Assembly (NCBI RefSeq): GCF_018320785.1
Contig: NC_054877.1
Span: 38,028,151-38,092,150, forward strand
Reading direction: 5' to 3'
Origin: Cheilinus undulatus
Taxonomy: Eukaryota; Chordata; Actinopteri; Labriformes; Labridae
DNA length: 64,000 bases
In this document: positions 23,474 to 35,545 of the stretch, in pieces
Position numbering within the stretch: position 1 is the first letter of the stretch
How the letters are laid out: the number at the start of each line of letters is the position of its first letter
Notes under the pieces: generated by a model
Databases searched by the model: none
The model's input: only the letters and a program-made list of their open reading frames with translations
What the model was told of the DNA's origin: nothing
Translations under genes and position numbers: made by a program

Positions 23474-26400
23474 ATGTGGAAAGCGGTCGTGTTTGTGTTC
23501 CTGCTCCTAAACATGGGCATACATGTGGACGGTGCTGCAGATAAGAAGCTGGAAACTGTGGCAAAAACATCCAAACCAGAGCAAAAAGGAGAGAGTGAAG
23601 CTGTAACTCCTAGCCCTGTAAGCAGCCTTGCTCCTGCAGCTTTCAAGGGCAAACTGCTGGTGATACCCATGGATGGGAGTCACTGGGTGGGTATGAAGGC
23701 TCTAGCACAAGAAATGGGCCGCCGTGGACACCAGGTCACTGTTGTGATCCCAGAAGTCACCATGCGGATGGGTCCAGGAAAACACTACGATACCATCACC
23801 TTCCCTGTCCCGTATGACAAGACTGTCGTCGATCAGATGATGGCCTCAAACAAAGCAATGATGGACAACTCTGATGGATCATTTATAGAGAGGATGAAAA
23901 ACAAATTCTCACATATACAGAAAATCAGAGATTTTATCCACCTGACTTCAGAACTCCTGCTATTCAATGATACTCTCATATTACACCTGGCACAACAGGT
24001 GAGTACAAATACAGAAGCTTGAGACTAGAAACGGGTATTATATACTTCAATTTCAAATAAAGAGCTACAGTTTGGCTGGCTCTGTTTCTTTCCAGTTGCT
24101 TGTTTGAAAGCTGTTATGTTAAATCAACATCATACTGGGGTGTTTTCATTATAATGTATTCTCAAAAATGTAGGGCAGTGGCTGACACAACTTACTGGAT
24201 TTAAAGTGATTTATATTAAGTGTAAACGTACCTTTTAAAGTTATAACGTAAACATTGTATTGGTGTCAGTGCTTGTGTATTTGCATGGGAGTGTGCACCC
24301 TTTAAGCCTTGTTCGTGTGAGCACAAAAACTCCTGAAAACTTCCAGGTTTTGAGCTTGAGCTGAATTTGTGAATGCAATCGGCTGACTTTTTTTTTAAAC
24401 CTTTATCAGGATTATGGCAGATGGTGCTTTAATGCATGAGCTATCTGGGACTGTGGTCCATGGTTTCTGCCTTTGAGTCCCTCATTCGGGAGCCTCATGA
24501 GAAAGAAATGTGACATCTGACTTAAACATAATGCAGAAGTCACTACACCAATGATGCTAATTGTAAATGAATTAATACATTATATCAACACATTGCATTT
24601 TTTTACACTGCATTTTTCTGAGTGATTTAAGTCTTCATTATGATACTATATAGCCTAGTAAAAAATGGAGACAGGCAGGTGGCAGTCCAAGACATGTCCA
24701 CTAAAATGAATGACCTATATATGCTATGCAAACAGCTGGAGCTCTCTCCAAACAACCAGGAATTTACTCTATGGTTGGGCAATTAATCAAGATTTAGATT
24801 AGGTTGCAAATGGCCCTACTGCAGTTTTCAAATCGCAGGAGCAATAAACCTTTAACCGTAAATGTGTGTCAAAACACCAGTTTAATAATAATAAAGAAAA
24901 TGCTGCAGAGATGTTATACTCTACATGTATTCAAACATTCAAGTGTGTATTTTTTATATTAGTTTACAAAAAATATTATTTTTAGCAAGAAGGTTCCTGG
25001 TTTGCTTCCTAGTCAGGGCCTTTCTTTGCGGAATTGACATGTTTTCCCTGTGCTTGTACTGGTTCTCTCCAGGTTCTTTCATGGCAACCAGTCCAGGGTG
25101 TACCTCGCCTCTCACCCAAGCTGGGATAGGCTCTAGCCCCCTGCAACCCCAAATGGGATAAGGGGTATAGAAAATAGATGGATGGAAAATGACAATACAT
25201 AAAAATTTCTATACAACAATTCATATCAAATTTGCAGTATAAGAATAATCTCAACTAGATATTTTTTACTCAGTCCTGGTTTAACCTATCTAATATTGTG
25301 TGTTATAATATAGAATGATTGATTGCTTGTGAAAAAAAAAACACAAGATGAACAACTTAAAAAAAATTATCACTTATTAAATTGCCATCACAAAATTGGA
25401 AAACAAATTGCTAGGTTTCCTGTACTTCACTCCAGTGATATATTTAACAAGGTTTCCTCTCACTTCAGATACACAACTAATCAATGCTCCAAGTCTATCA
25501 GCTCCCTGAAATCACTCTTCTGTAGTCCCGTATTGGAAACATGTGTGTCCTCCCCTAACAGCTGATCTTGAGTGCACCCTAAATATTATCATTAATATTA
25601 TTCAATTCATTAAATGAATGAAAAGTTGGTTCTAAAGTCGAGGCTCAAAACTAAAGGTGACAGCGTCTTCTCTGTCAGGGTGCCTCAACTTTGGAACGAC
25701 CTGCCCGAGGAGATGAGGCATGTTGAATCAGTGACATCTTTTAAATCACTTCTTAAAACTCATTTTTATAGACTTGCTTTTATGTGATGTCGTCTTCTGT
25801 CTTTTACTGTCTTCCATATTTTTATCATTTTTCTCTCTCAGATCTTCTACTTCTCTGTCAAAATTGACCCTAAAGCCTCTATGTCTGCTCCTCTTGGCTT
25901 TGTATTTTATGCTTATTGATTCTTATCCTAACATTTCAAATGCTCTTACACTTCTGGTCCTTAGGTCTATTTTTATGTTGTTGGTTCCTGTGTTGTCTGG
26001 ATTGGTCTAGGTTATTCTGGGTTTTTATTTTTGGTATTCACCTTTATTCTAGAATCTTACATATCTGGGTTTTTATGACGTCTTTCTAACATGTTCTGCT
26101 GGGTTTTATGACATTGGAGTTACTTTGCTGGTTGAGTTTTTTATGGGCTCTTCTGTTGTTGGGGCTTTGTCATTCTTGTGATGCTTTGCTGATGGCGTTT
26201 GATGTTTTGTCATAATTGTGATTCTGCTTGTTGTCAAAGCACTTTGTAAACCTCTATTTTTAAAGGTGCTATACAAATTAAGTTGTTATTATTATTATTC
26301 ATAACCCTTCTTCAGACAGTAGACCAGTAGGTGATGTCAGGGAGACTACGTCCATGTTTTAGACTGTTTGCCCTGATGGTTTAATACACCAGAAACCCCA

Positions 26401-29400
26401 AAAGAAAGGCCCAGGATCCAAGCAGTTATACTGTTACATGATAGCAGAAGCATGCAGGGATCGGGATGAAGTAACTAGGAGAAGGTTGGTTTGTTAATGT
26501 TAAATCAATAAAGGTAGTTATTTCTTTATCTTTTCTCTCTGCAGGGTTTTGATGCCGTCCTCACAGACCCCATGATACCTGTAGGAGCTCTAATAGCTCG
26601 AAAACTGGGTGAGTTCTGCCACTTCAAGATTGTTTTTGTCTCATCTGCAGGCTATCTCACTCTTACTTTACTTCCAGGTCTGCCCATTATCAACGTGCTG
26701 AGAGCGATTCCATGTTCCCTGGATTGGCAGGCTTCAGGCTGTCCTGCCCCACCTTCTTATGTGCCCCGCTTCTTCACCGGAAACACGGATAAAATGAACT
26801 TCATGGAGAGGACCATCAACACTGTGGTGAGCGATAAAAGACAGAAATACAGGGCTTCCAGTTTCTCCACAGATTTGTCGTTAACTTATTAACTGAAATA
26901 AACTCTTACCCCTCACCTTCATTGTTTATGACGTCTGACCTGCAGGTGGCTTCACTGGAGCCGCTGATGTGCAAATTATTCTACTGGCAGTTTGACAACA
27001 TGGCCTATCGCTTCCTGGGAGAGGAGGTGGGCGTGGCTGAGGTGCTTTCTGATTCTGCTATCTGGCTGTTCAGGTAATCTGTACAAAGGGTGTACAGTGA
27101 TTGTTTGTAGGAACAGAAAATCATGGCAGGTTAGTGGAAGTTTATCTGGCCTAAAGTTTTCAGATTATTTGAATTTGAATGCATTGTGTATTAAAACAAT
27201 ACAGTCTGTAATTTTAATAATGACTGTATTGAAAAGTGCTGAAACTTTGTAAGACATGTTTTTAATGAGCTAGGAGGCAAACTCCTTCACACTGTCTAAG
27301 ACGCACAAAAATACAGCTCAAATGCTGACTATGTATTAGAGCAAATTAGACAGTAATAATAATAATAATACATTTTATTTGTGGGCACCTTTCTGACACC
27401 CAAGGTCACCTTACAGACAACAGTCAGCAAAACATTAATATAATAATAAAAACTGCATTAGAGTCTAAAAACAACAAATAGACATGATATAAAAAAGAAA
27501 CATTAAAGACACATTAAAGACATGGATCAGGTGGGGTAGGTTAGGTGAAAGAGGTGAGTTTTGAGCTGGGTTTTGAATATGGAGGGGGTCTCAAAGGAGC
27601 AGAGTGTACAAAAGTTTGCCTACAGTTATGTTCTTTTTAATCATTGACAACAAGACATCTTTCTTTTGCTGCGGTGTCAAAACAGGTATCAGTATTGTAG
27701 ATTTTACAAGTATCAAACAATATCCAAGTAAATATTGGCTAAATTACCAATATAAATGTGTAACTAAGATTTCTCTCTAACATCGAAGCAGCTCAAGGAC
27801 AAAAGCATTTCTAAAAATCTGTATAGCTAGTTTATTATTTTATTTTTTATACAACTGATGATTTAAGACACTAATTTTCTATCACTTCTACACATGAAGT
27901 ACCAAAAATAGCAAAATTTTTACAATCTTAGTATACAAGACCCTGAAATTAAAAAAAAAAAACAAACAAACAAAAAAAAAAAACATGTTTTGGGATAGAA
28001 AACCCTTAATACAAAACGTCGCACACAGATACAGTTTTGACTTTTATTAGGTTTAACTGTTGTTGTTGGGGATTTAGGCAACGTATTCTAGGAAAAGTTT
28101 CACATTCTTTTAACTTTGTGATAAAACAACCAAGGAGAGAGGGTTTCTTTCATATTATAAATCAGATTCTATCATTATTGTGAATCTAAATTTACACACA
28201 CTGCTGTTTTGCACTAACAGGAAGTGACAACAGTTGAACTGCCTCTGTTTTTTTCTACTTCTTTTTTAACAGCAGGTTATAAGTAGGCGTTAGACTATTG
28301 TAATAGATATTTGACTGCTTTTTTAAATCACTATTATTCTTAAAGGCCTCTCTTGAATGGATTCTGCTGCTCTAGTGGCTGCAAACCCTAGCTAGAGCAC
28401 TCGCATGCTAACAGTACAACATCAGCCATTATGGCGTTCATCAAGGGTGTGAAGTGTCCATCGTTTCACACGCACTTGTGCACTCAGAACATTTAGTATT
28501 TTGTACATAAGTGTATGATTTGGGACACACTGATACAGCGAGCTGCATATTTTAGTTACTTTGTAGGCCTATGTAGCTATGTTAGCTTTAGCTAAAGCTA
28601 GGCTGTTAGCATAACTATTTCTAAAACAGGTCTAGCTTTGGCAAACATAGCATAATGTAACACAGCTAACATAGCTTAGTTTTCTTTAGCTTTAGCTATG
28701 TCAGTCATGTAGCTTAGTTACAGATGTAGCTTACATAGCTTTGTCAGCTTTATATTTAGCTACATATCTACTTTACCAAATAGCTTACATGTCTAATGTA
28801 GCTCCATTAGCTTATGTAGCTGCATTAGCTTTAGATTTAGCTATATTATATATGTAGCTTACGTAGCTTTGTTAGCTTTAGATGTAGCTACATAGTTGTG
28901 TTACCTACATAGCTTATGTATCTAATGTAGCTACATACGCTTTAGACTTAGCTTAATTAGCTGTTTTAAAGTGTTTTCATGCTGTTAGCAGACTGTTTAC
29001 TCATGTTTGAACATTTTGTATTTAGGTTCTGTAGGTTAGATTTTTACTTATAACATTTGGTATTCTAATCCTTTTTTTCCTAAATTTTATTTTAAAAGTT
29101 GTGGTCCATTCTGACAGAGGTGGTGGTCTGCAGGGGATGAGGGGGTCTGAAATCTGTGGTCTGCAGCAGGCTGTCTTTGGGGAGTTACCTGATTACTTGA
29201 TTTGTCATTAAACAGTGTGACCTATTTTTTTTTTTTGTTTTTCTTCTGGGTCAACTAAAGGATGTTATTAGATTCTAAAAAACACACCTAGCTTTTTGCC
29301 CAATAATCTGATTATTTAGTGTTCTGTTATATCCTTTTATAACACTTTTGTTGCACAAAAATCCTATTTTTGATATCCTATATCCTATATAGGATATCCT

Positions 29401-31485
29401 ATCCTAGAAGTTACATGTATTTGCAATATATATTTTTTGTACATTTTTTAAAAGTGATACAAAGTGCTGTATAGAATACATTGCTTACAAAACAACTCAT
29501 TTAATTAAACAAGTAATAAAAATAGGGATACGATAGAAAAGTAAAAAAGAAACTGAGCATGAGTAAAGTACACAATGGGAAGGGAATCCAACATGATGAG
29601 TTCATTGATTGCAGATTTAAAGCTTGTTGCTTATTACTTTGCCTGACCAGGTTTGACTTCACACTGGAGCTGCCGCGCCCTCTCATGCCAAATATGGTTC
29701 TTATAGGTGGAATCAACTGCAACGTGAGAAATCCTCTTCCTAAAGTAAGGCCCTTATTTTTACACATGAAAGATATCTGCGTAAATGAAAATTAAAGAAA
29801 TAAAGCCTGACACTGACTTGTGCGCCGTTGCAGGATTTGGAGTCGTGGGTGTCAGGAGAGCACGGCTTCATAGTGTTCACTCTGGGCAGCATGATGTCAG
29901 ACATGCCAGAAGAGACAACGCTCATTTTTCTAGAAGCTTTCAGACGGATCCCACAGAAGGTACAAAAACATACAGTATATCATGTATTGTAAGTAAAAGT
30001 AAACTCTTATCTTTACTATGCATTATTCATTTAATATATTACATGATGCAACCTGCAAACCATTAAAACAACACACTTTTTATACCCCTACTACTGCACT
30101 ATATTCAAGGGTGGAAAGTAAATCATTAAATTTACTCATGTTACCATAATTGGGCAGCTTTTTATGTATTTTGTTTTACCATTTTAAGTACAATTTTTAA
30201 AATCAGTAATTTTACTTGTACGTAAGTATATTTTAGAAGTATTGTTCTGCCCAGTCTAGTATCTAGAGACATCTTTGGTTATAAATTGGTGCTATACAAA
30301 TAAAGATTGATATACCATAATAATACCCAACTCTTCTTGCTATTCTGTTTTTATTTACTGCTTTTCTTTCCTGTACATCACAGAAACAAAACATTTTTGT
30401 AATTTATTGCCCATTGTATTCTAATATCTCTAGTCTTACTTAAATTCTTATTGAACCATGTTATCACACTTTTGCCCTCCAAACTAGCTATTTATCACAC
30501 TATGCCACTGTTATTTCTACATCTGTCATATCAGCCTCTTGCCTTATCTGATGTTTTTTTATTTTTATTTGCATTTACCTATTCACTCATGAGCCTGTTT
30601 GCTTATGTCCACTTTTGCTGAAACACCTAAATTCTCCTCTGAGGCAATAAAGACTCTTTTCTCATCTCATCTTTTAAACTAGTGTTTTAATTTATGCATT
30701 AATTTAGAAACTTTCCACAGGTGATATGGAGGTACGAGGGTAAGATTCCAGACAACGTCCCAGAAAATGTGAAAATGATGTCCTGGGTGCCTCAGAATGA
30801 CCTACTGGGTGTGTGAATCTAAAAATATTAAGTACTATACTAAAAATTGACTTGTTGAGCAGAGCACACGATGATCTCTGATCTCTCTGCTTTAGCTCAA
30901 CCTGGAGTTCGAGCTTTCATCACTCACGGCGGCTCACACGGTCTCTTCGAGGGTCTGTGTCATGCTGTTCCCATGGTGATGGTGCCGATTGCAGGGGACC
31001 AGCCTGACAATACAAAGAGGTTTGCAAGCAAAGGAGTTGGAGTCGTGTTGGATATCTATACGGTCACTCCAGACAGCCTTGTACAGGCGCTGAATGAGGT
31101 CATCAATGACAGCAGGTGAGGGGCAGGAAGACGTGACAGATACTTCATTAGTCAGTAAATTGAATAAATCATTGATTATTCTTAAACTCTTGCTGTCAAT
31201 CTGTTCCTTCGCAGGTATAAAGAGAACCTACAAGTTCTCTCAGCTCTCCATAAAGACCGACCGATGGACCCCGTCGACCTCTCTGTGTTCTGGACTGAGT
31301 TTGTGATGCGTCACAAAGGAGCCAAACACCTCAGAGCTGCTGTCCACGACCTCTACTGGTTCCAGTACTTCTGTCTGGATGTGATAGCGTTTCTAGCCAC
31401 TGTTGTGTTTGTTTTTGTGATGTTGACTGTAAAATGCTTTAAAATGTGCTTCCGTAAACTGCGCAGGAAGAGGAAGCAGGAGTAA
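23474..31485 (+). CDS. UDP-glucuronosyltransferase (nine coding exons)
   Basis: This is an ER-membrane enzyme that transfers a sugar from a UDP-sugar to small lipophilic acceptors. Exons are 23474-23998, 26545-26608, 26678-26826, 26946-27073, 29651-29744, 29834-29959, 30721-30808, 30896-31115 and 31215-31485, all GT-AG and in phase, giving 554 residues. A signal peptide (1-19) is followed by an unusual Lys/Ser/Pro-rich linker of about 40 residues. The likely catalytic His70 lies in PMDGSHW and the partner Asp183 in LTDP. The UGT signature runs from about 399 ([13 protein letters not shown] to AGDQPDN). A membrane segment at about 517-539 precedes a basic tail ending KRKQE, a KxKxx ER-retrieval signal. 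The last exons (126, 88 and 220 nt, then the terminal exon) match the vertebrate UGT pattern (132, 88, 220). The N-terminal half is split into five exons where UGT1 has one. I cannot assign UGT1 versus another fish family. Confidence 0.93.
25000..25185 (+). mobile_element. LINE 3' tail fragment with GGATGGA end
   Basis: The phrases CCAGTCCAGGGTGTACCTCG, CAAGCTGGGATAGGCTC and GGATAAGGGGTATAGAAAAT, followed by AGATGGATGGA, form the 3' tail of a very common fish non-LTR retrotransposon. Only the tail is present, in UGT intron 1. I am not certain of the clade. Confidence 0.7.
25639..26299 (+). mobile_element. 5'-truncated L2-like LINE, 3' end
   Basis: A reverse-transcriptase C-terminal remnant ([17 protein letters not shown], then [16 protein letters not shown]) ends at a stop near 25785. 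It is followed by an untranslated tail with AAAGCACTTTGTAAACCTCT, GGTGCTATACAAATTAAGTT and an ATT microsatellite, the hallmark end of L2/Maui-type elements. It lies in UGT intron 1. Confidence 0.8.
27350..27600 (-). mobile_element. L2-like LINE 3' tail, minus orientation
   Basis: A TAATAATAATAA tract is followed on the plus strand by ATTTTATTTGTGGGCACCTT and TGACACCCAAGGTCACCTTA, the reverse complement of a common L2-type tail. The similarity continues to GAGGTGAGTTTTGAGCTGGG. It is in UGT intron 4. Confidence 0.65.
28565..28975. repeat. TAGCT-rich degenerate tandem repeat
   Basis: About 400 bp in UGT intron 4 consist of TAGCT, TTAGCTTTAGAT and GTAGCTACAT phrases. The segment starting ATGTAGCTTACATAGCTTTG at 28724 recurs at 28852 (ATGTAGCTTACGTAGCTTTG), giving a unit of about 128 bp with at least two readable copies. 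Many words are self-complementary (AGCT, TAGCTA). Confidence 0.7.
30245..30320 (+). mobile_element. Short LINE tail remnant
   Basis: TTGGTGCTATACAAATAAAG resembles the 3' end of L2-type LINEs. It is too short to classify further. It lies in UGT intron 6. Confidence 0.45.
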
Positions 31486-31626
31486 TCTGGTGCTAAAATT
31501 TGCACATGCATCAAGAGTTTGTGCAACTCTTTGTAAAGGGAGATACAGTAATAAGTGAAACAGCTGGATATGATTTAAGGGTGTCAAAAGAAGAATAAGG
31601 GAAGCTGTGAGGTGATCAATTGTAAA

Positions 31627-31632
31627 TTTATT
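31627..31632 (-). terminator. Polyadenylation signal of ndufb3
   Basis: TTTATT on the plus strand reads AATAAA on the minus strand, 60 bp past the ndufb3 stop codon. The stop codons of this gene and the plus-strand UGT are about 200 bp apart. A canonical AATAAA for the UGT is not evident before the ndufb3 coding end. Confidence 0.65.
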
Positions 31633-31691
31633 TAACAGAAAATACAGAATATTAATATTATGTTTGGGGGTTGAGGGACAATAATTGAGGA

Positions 31692-32056
31692 TTAGTGGCC
31701 ACCTTTCTTCGGTGGGAAGAATGTGTACTCAATAGCCAGAGCAACGGTAAAGGCAGCGAAGCCCCACTTGAATCCTCTCAGCAGCACATCAGACAGAGTC
31801 ACAGCTCGAGCAAAGCCTCCTTGATACCGCCACGCCTCGTTACTGCAGGGAGAAAAAGAAAGAGAGTGGCGTCAGATAGAAGGACTAAGAAAACTACAGT
31901 GATACATCACTCAGGTATGACTACTGACCGTGCCCATGGGTCCTTGAGGCCTCTGGCCTTCAACCTCTGCTGTGTGAACTCCAGCGGTGTCCCTTCCCAC
32001 TTCCACTGCTTCCAGTCTGGCATGTTCATCTTGCCGTGGCCGTGGTCACCCCCCAT
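31692..32056 (-). CDS. ndufb3: NADH:ubiquinone oxidoreductase subunit B3
   Basis: This is an accessory subunit of mitochondrial respiratory complex I, in the inner-membrane arm. Two coding exons (32056-31929 and 31842-31692) give 92 residues (human 98). The protein begins [19 protein letters not shown], then [28 protein letters not shown], and a single membrane segment [17 protein letters not shown]. These follow human NDUFB3 nearly residue for residue. The start is one base inside the exon, right after an acceptor AG, so the 5' UTR must come from an upstream noncoding exon; a good candidate ends at 35491. The intron between them, about 3.4 kb, contains a Tc1 element. Confidence 0.95.
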
Positions 32057-32230
32057 CCTGAACACAGATAGACATAGACAATTAAATGTAGTTTCGACTT
32101 AAAACTTCAGTCCTTAAAACAGACAATATTATGTTTGAGGATGAAAACATTAACAAATTTCAGTCATCGAAACAGACTTTAAAGGGTAAGGAATGATGAT
32201 TAATGAAGAAGAAGACTTCAGATGATGCAG

Positions 32231-32300
32231 GTCTGTTGGTCCAGCCTAAAACTTGACTCACTTGTTTGTTCGAACAGCCAATATTTACAGCTGATACTGG
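32231..32300. repeat. Dispersed repeat fragment shared with 18609-18690
   Basis: GTCTGTTGGTCCAGCCTAAA followed by CTTGACTCACTTGTTTGTTC matches GTGTGTTGGTCCAGCTTAAA and its continuation at about 18609-18690. Both run into GCCAATATT-TACAGCT phrases. These are two copies of one dispersed element, probably a DNA-transposon remnant. Confidence 0.55.
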
Positions 32301-33108
32301 CATTTCACTAAGTTCTGTTTACATCACACTGACTTAAGACTTTCTTTTGGCACTTCCTTTTTTTCAAAACTATCTTCTCTCATTGTTTTGGTCTCTTGAC
32401 TTGTAATGAAGAAATTTGGGGCATTTTCTTTTTTCCTGAAATGATTTATTCTTCACTAGATGATGCCAAAGACAGCACGGAATGAATTCATACTTTAACA
32501 TCACTCCACATGAGATCTTTATCTACAGTACTTCTACAGTAAAGATACATAAATCCCTTATATTTAAAGGGCACAAATATTTTTACAGCTACAGATATTT
32601 AAATCATAAGACATTTTTTTCATAGCAACTGTTTTTTTCTCTCTATGCAACAATCAAATTGTGCGAATAAATTCTTCATTTTATAAAATACTGTGAAGCA
32701 AAACCTGGTTAAACAAAGATGTGCTTTTAAAAGTGTCTTTAAAACCTTAAGTTCCTAATAAATACTTAAAGAAACAAAGTTGTGACTGTCCATTTTTTTT
32801 GTAAATAGCCAAAAGATGTTTGTGTCCCCATGGATGACTAAGCATCATGTGAAATGATCTCTATTCACAAATATGCTCCGATCTACTACTGATACATTAC
32901 ATAACCTACTACATGTCCCTTGGTTAACCCTGCAATCCAAACAGCATCAACACTCTAAACAGGCTCAGTACATCACATGTGCATAGTATCATTGAAGTTA
33001 CACCTATTAAAACAACAAAATAAATAGATAATTTAAAATAAACACAAAAGGGCAATAATTTTCTGAATCTTAAATTTGTTTAACTGTTCTTGATTGAGTT
33101 TAAACATA

Positions 33109-34777
33109 CAGATGCATTTAAAAAAACTGAGTATATCCTGTAAAATTTAATTTTTTCCTTTAATTTACTCGAGAAAGTTCAATTTCCTTGAAGTCAAGAT
33201 ATAGGCTATCTCATACAAAGTGAGACATTTCAAGATAGTTTTCTTTTAATCTTGATTATTACTGTTTACGGTTCACAAATATAAAAAATACTCTCTCAAA
33301 ATACTAGAATATTGTGGAGAAGTCCAATTTGCAAAGGTTTCCTGAACCTTCAATCTCTCACTGTGGTTCAGTACACACAACCACAATCATGGAAAAGACT
33401 GCTGACCTTACAGATGTCTAAAAACAATCTTTGTCATCCTTCTCTAGGAAGGTAAGCCACATAAGGTAACTGCTGAAAGGCCAGGTTGTTCTCATAGTGC
33501 TCTATCAAGTGCTGTATTCACTGAAAGTTTACTGGAAGGGAAAGGGTGTGGTAAGGTACTTAAACTGGAGCCAGTGTATCAAGAGCCCCCACACACAGAC
33601 AGTCCAGGAAATTGACCACAAGTGTTGTGCTCTTAGTGTCAAGCCACTCCTGAACCACAGACAACGTTATAATCTTCTCACGTGGGCTTAGGAGAAAAAG
33701 AACTGGCACGAAGCTTAGGTCCAAGTTCCTGTTTTCAGATGAAAGCCAATTTGGCATTTCTTTTGGAAACTAGAAAAGCACTCGGAGAGCGCAGACCTCC
33801 ACCATTAGCCCTATCATCCAATAGTAAAGAATTCTTTAAAAAATTACTGGATCCAGACGGTGATCCAGATCACTCCCAAAATCTAATCAGTTCTTCCTTA
33901 TGCCATTTCTGACATTTCCTGAAAATTTCATCAAAATCCTTCCATAACTTTTTGAGTTATGTTGCTATCAAACAAACTAACAAACCCTGTTGATCACATA
34001 ACCTCCTTGGTGGAGGTAATCAAGATCCCAGAGTCTGGAGGAAGGTCTGAGAGGCACAGAATCCATAGTGCTAGAAGTCCAATGTTTTTAGTTTCCACAG
34101 TCAGTGTCCATAGTCCAGAGTCAATGTGTCAGCCATTACCAGGAGATTTTAGAGTCCTTTATGCGTCCATCTGCTGAAAAGTTTTTATGTAGATACTGAT
34201 TTCCTTTTCCAGCAGGACTTGGCACCTGCCCACAGTGAAGCCAAAACAACCAGAAACTGGTTTGCTGACCATGGTATTACTGTGTTTGATTGGCCAGCCA
34301 ACTGGCCTGACCTCAACCTCATGGACAATCTCCAGAGTGTTGTTAAGAGGAAGATGAGAGACAGCAGACTCAAATATACAGATGAGCTGAAGGCTGCTAT
34401 CAGAGCAACCTGGGCTTCATAACACCTCAACAGTGCCACAGACTGACTGGCTCCATGCCATGCCGCTTAGATGCAGTAATATGTGTAAAAGAAGCTCCAA
34501 TGAATTACTGATAGAACAAATGAGCATGATTTCCCGGATGGTCAACACTTCTGTGTTATAAATAATTTTGGACTGGTGTTTGTGATATTTTAGTATTTTT
34601 AAATAGTAGATTTTTTGTGAGCTGTAAGCAGAGATCATCAAGATTAAAACAACAAAAAAAGTCTTGAATTTTTTTCACTTTGTATGAGATATATCTAAAA
34701 TATTCAAGTTTTCAAATTGAATCACAAGAAAAAACAAAAACTTTTTATGATATTCTTAATTTTTTTAGATAAACATG
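33109..34777 (+). mobile_element. Tc1-like transposon with long inverted repeats
   Basis: The element begins CAGATGCATTTAAAAAAACT after a TA (33107-33108) and ends TTTTTTTAGATAAACATG before a TA (34778-34779), the Tc1/mariner target. Both ends carry long inverted repeats of roughly 180 bp sharing CTCATACAAAGTGA. The interior follows a teleost Tc1 transposase gene: GAACCACAGACAACGTTA near 33654, GAAAAAGAACTGGCACGAAG near 33693, CTGGTTTGCTGACCATGGTA near 34257 and CAACCTGGGCTTCATAACACC near 34408. The coding part is interrupted and a 250-bp foreign segment is inserted at about 33769-34018. It lies in the ndufb3 5' intron. Confidence 0.88.
33769..34018 (+). mobile_element. Retroposon tail inserted into the Tc1 element
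   Basis: This segment interrupts the Tc1 sequence between TTTGGAAA and TCAAGATCCCAGAGTCTGG, which are contiguous in related Tc1 genes. It contains GCGCAGACCTCCACCATTAG, GATCCAGACGGTGATCCAGA, ACTTTTTGAGTTATGTTGCT and CATAACCTCCTTGGTGGAGG. This is a dispersed fish sequence that resembles the 3' part of an RTE-type LINE or derived SINE. I see no clear target duplication, so the class is tentative. Confidence 0.6.
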
Positions 34778-35490
34778 TATATTCAAGATGTTATGTGGGG
34801 AAACAATAATTTCAAGAAAAAAAACTGTTATTCCTAATCAAGGGAAAAAGGATAAGAATTTTTGTGTTGTTGTATTTAAGCTTTTCCTTTTACATGACAA
34901 TTATTATTTCCATTAATGCACATGATAAGACAGGAAGACCAATATTCATCAGTTCATTTATTAACTTCATGAACCTTCACGGGAAGGACTGAGAAATAAG
35001 GAAGAAACCAGGAATGTGGGCTTTACTACGCCTGGAAAAATCATTAGATTTCAAGAATTAACGGCTACGTCCTTAAATATTTGGACGGTTACAGTGATTT
35101 TTTATCAGTCCGCTTCAGTATGTGGCTGAAGAGCAGAATTTTAGCCTTCAAGAGTTTCACTAAAATGTGATAAATAGATAGATAGATACTGCTACTACTT
35201 AGAAATTTGGCTTGACTACTCAAATAAACATTTTTAAGATTCTTAATCAAGCAAAAACATGTTTTAAGTGGAGACAAACTGGAGTGTAGTGTTGTAGGTG
35301 TTTAGCATTTTCTCCGTTAGCACTTAGCTCGCTAGCTACGCTCTCCTACATGGTATTTATCAGCCACACTTTGTTTTTAAGACTCATTATGTTCACATTC
35401 AAACAAAAAAAGCGATCGCATTGAGACAGTACAAAAAGAGAAACAAACCCCTAGTCGAAAACGTAAGATTTAGCAGAAACAACACTGTAC

Positions 35491-35545
35491 CTGAGCGGTT
35501 TGTTGTGACCTCTGCCGATTGAATAAATTTGCGACAGCAGATGGT
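35491..35545 (-). other. ndufb3: Candidate noncoding first exon and promoter of ndufb3
   Basis: On the minus strand the sequence ACCGCTCAG followed by GTACAG is a good splice donor at 35491/35490. It would join in the 5' UTR to the acceptor directly before the ndufb3 ATG at 32056. The 5' limit of the exon is not visible. Surrounding sequence is locally richer in CpG than its flanks. Confidence 0.5.

Noticed and set aside
29380-29397. Perfect palindrome ATATCCTATATAGGATAT
   Set aside because: It is short and AT-rich, set in a run of TATCCTA repeats; no known site or function matches.
31695-32102. A 135-codon plus-strand open frame
   Set aside because: It is the antisense shadow of the two ndufb3 coding exons and the intron between them.
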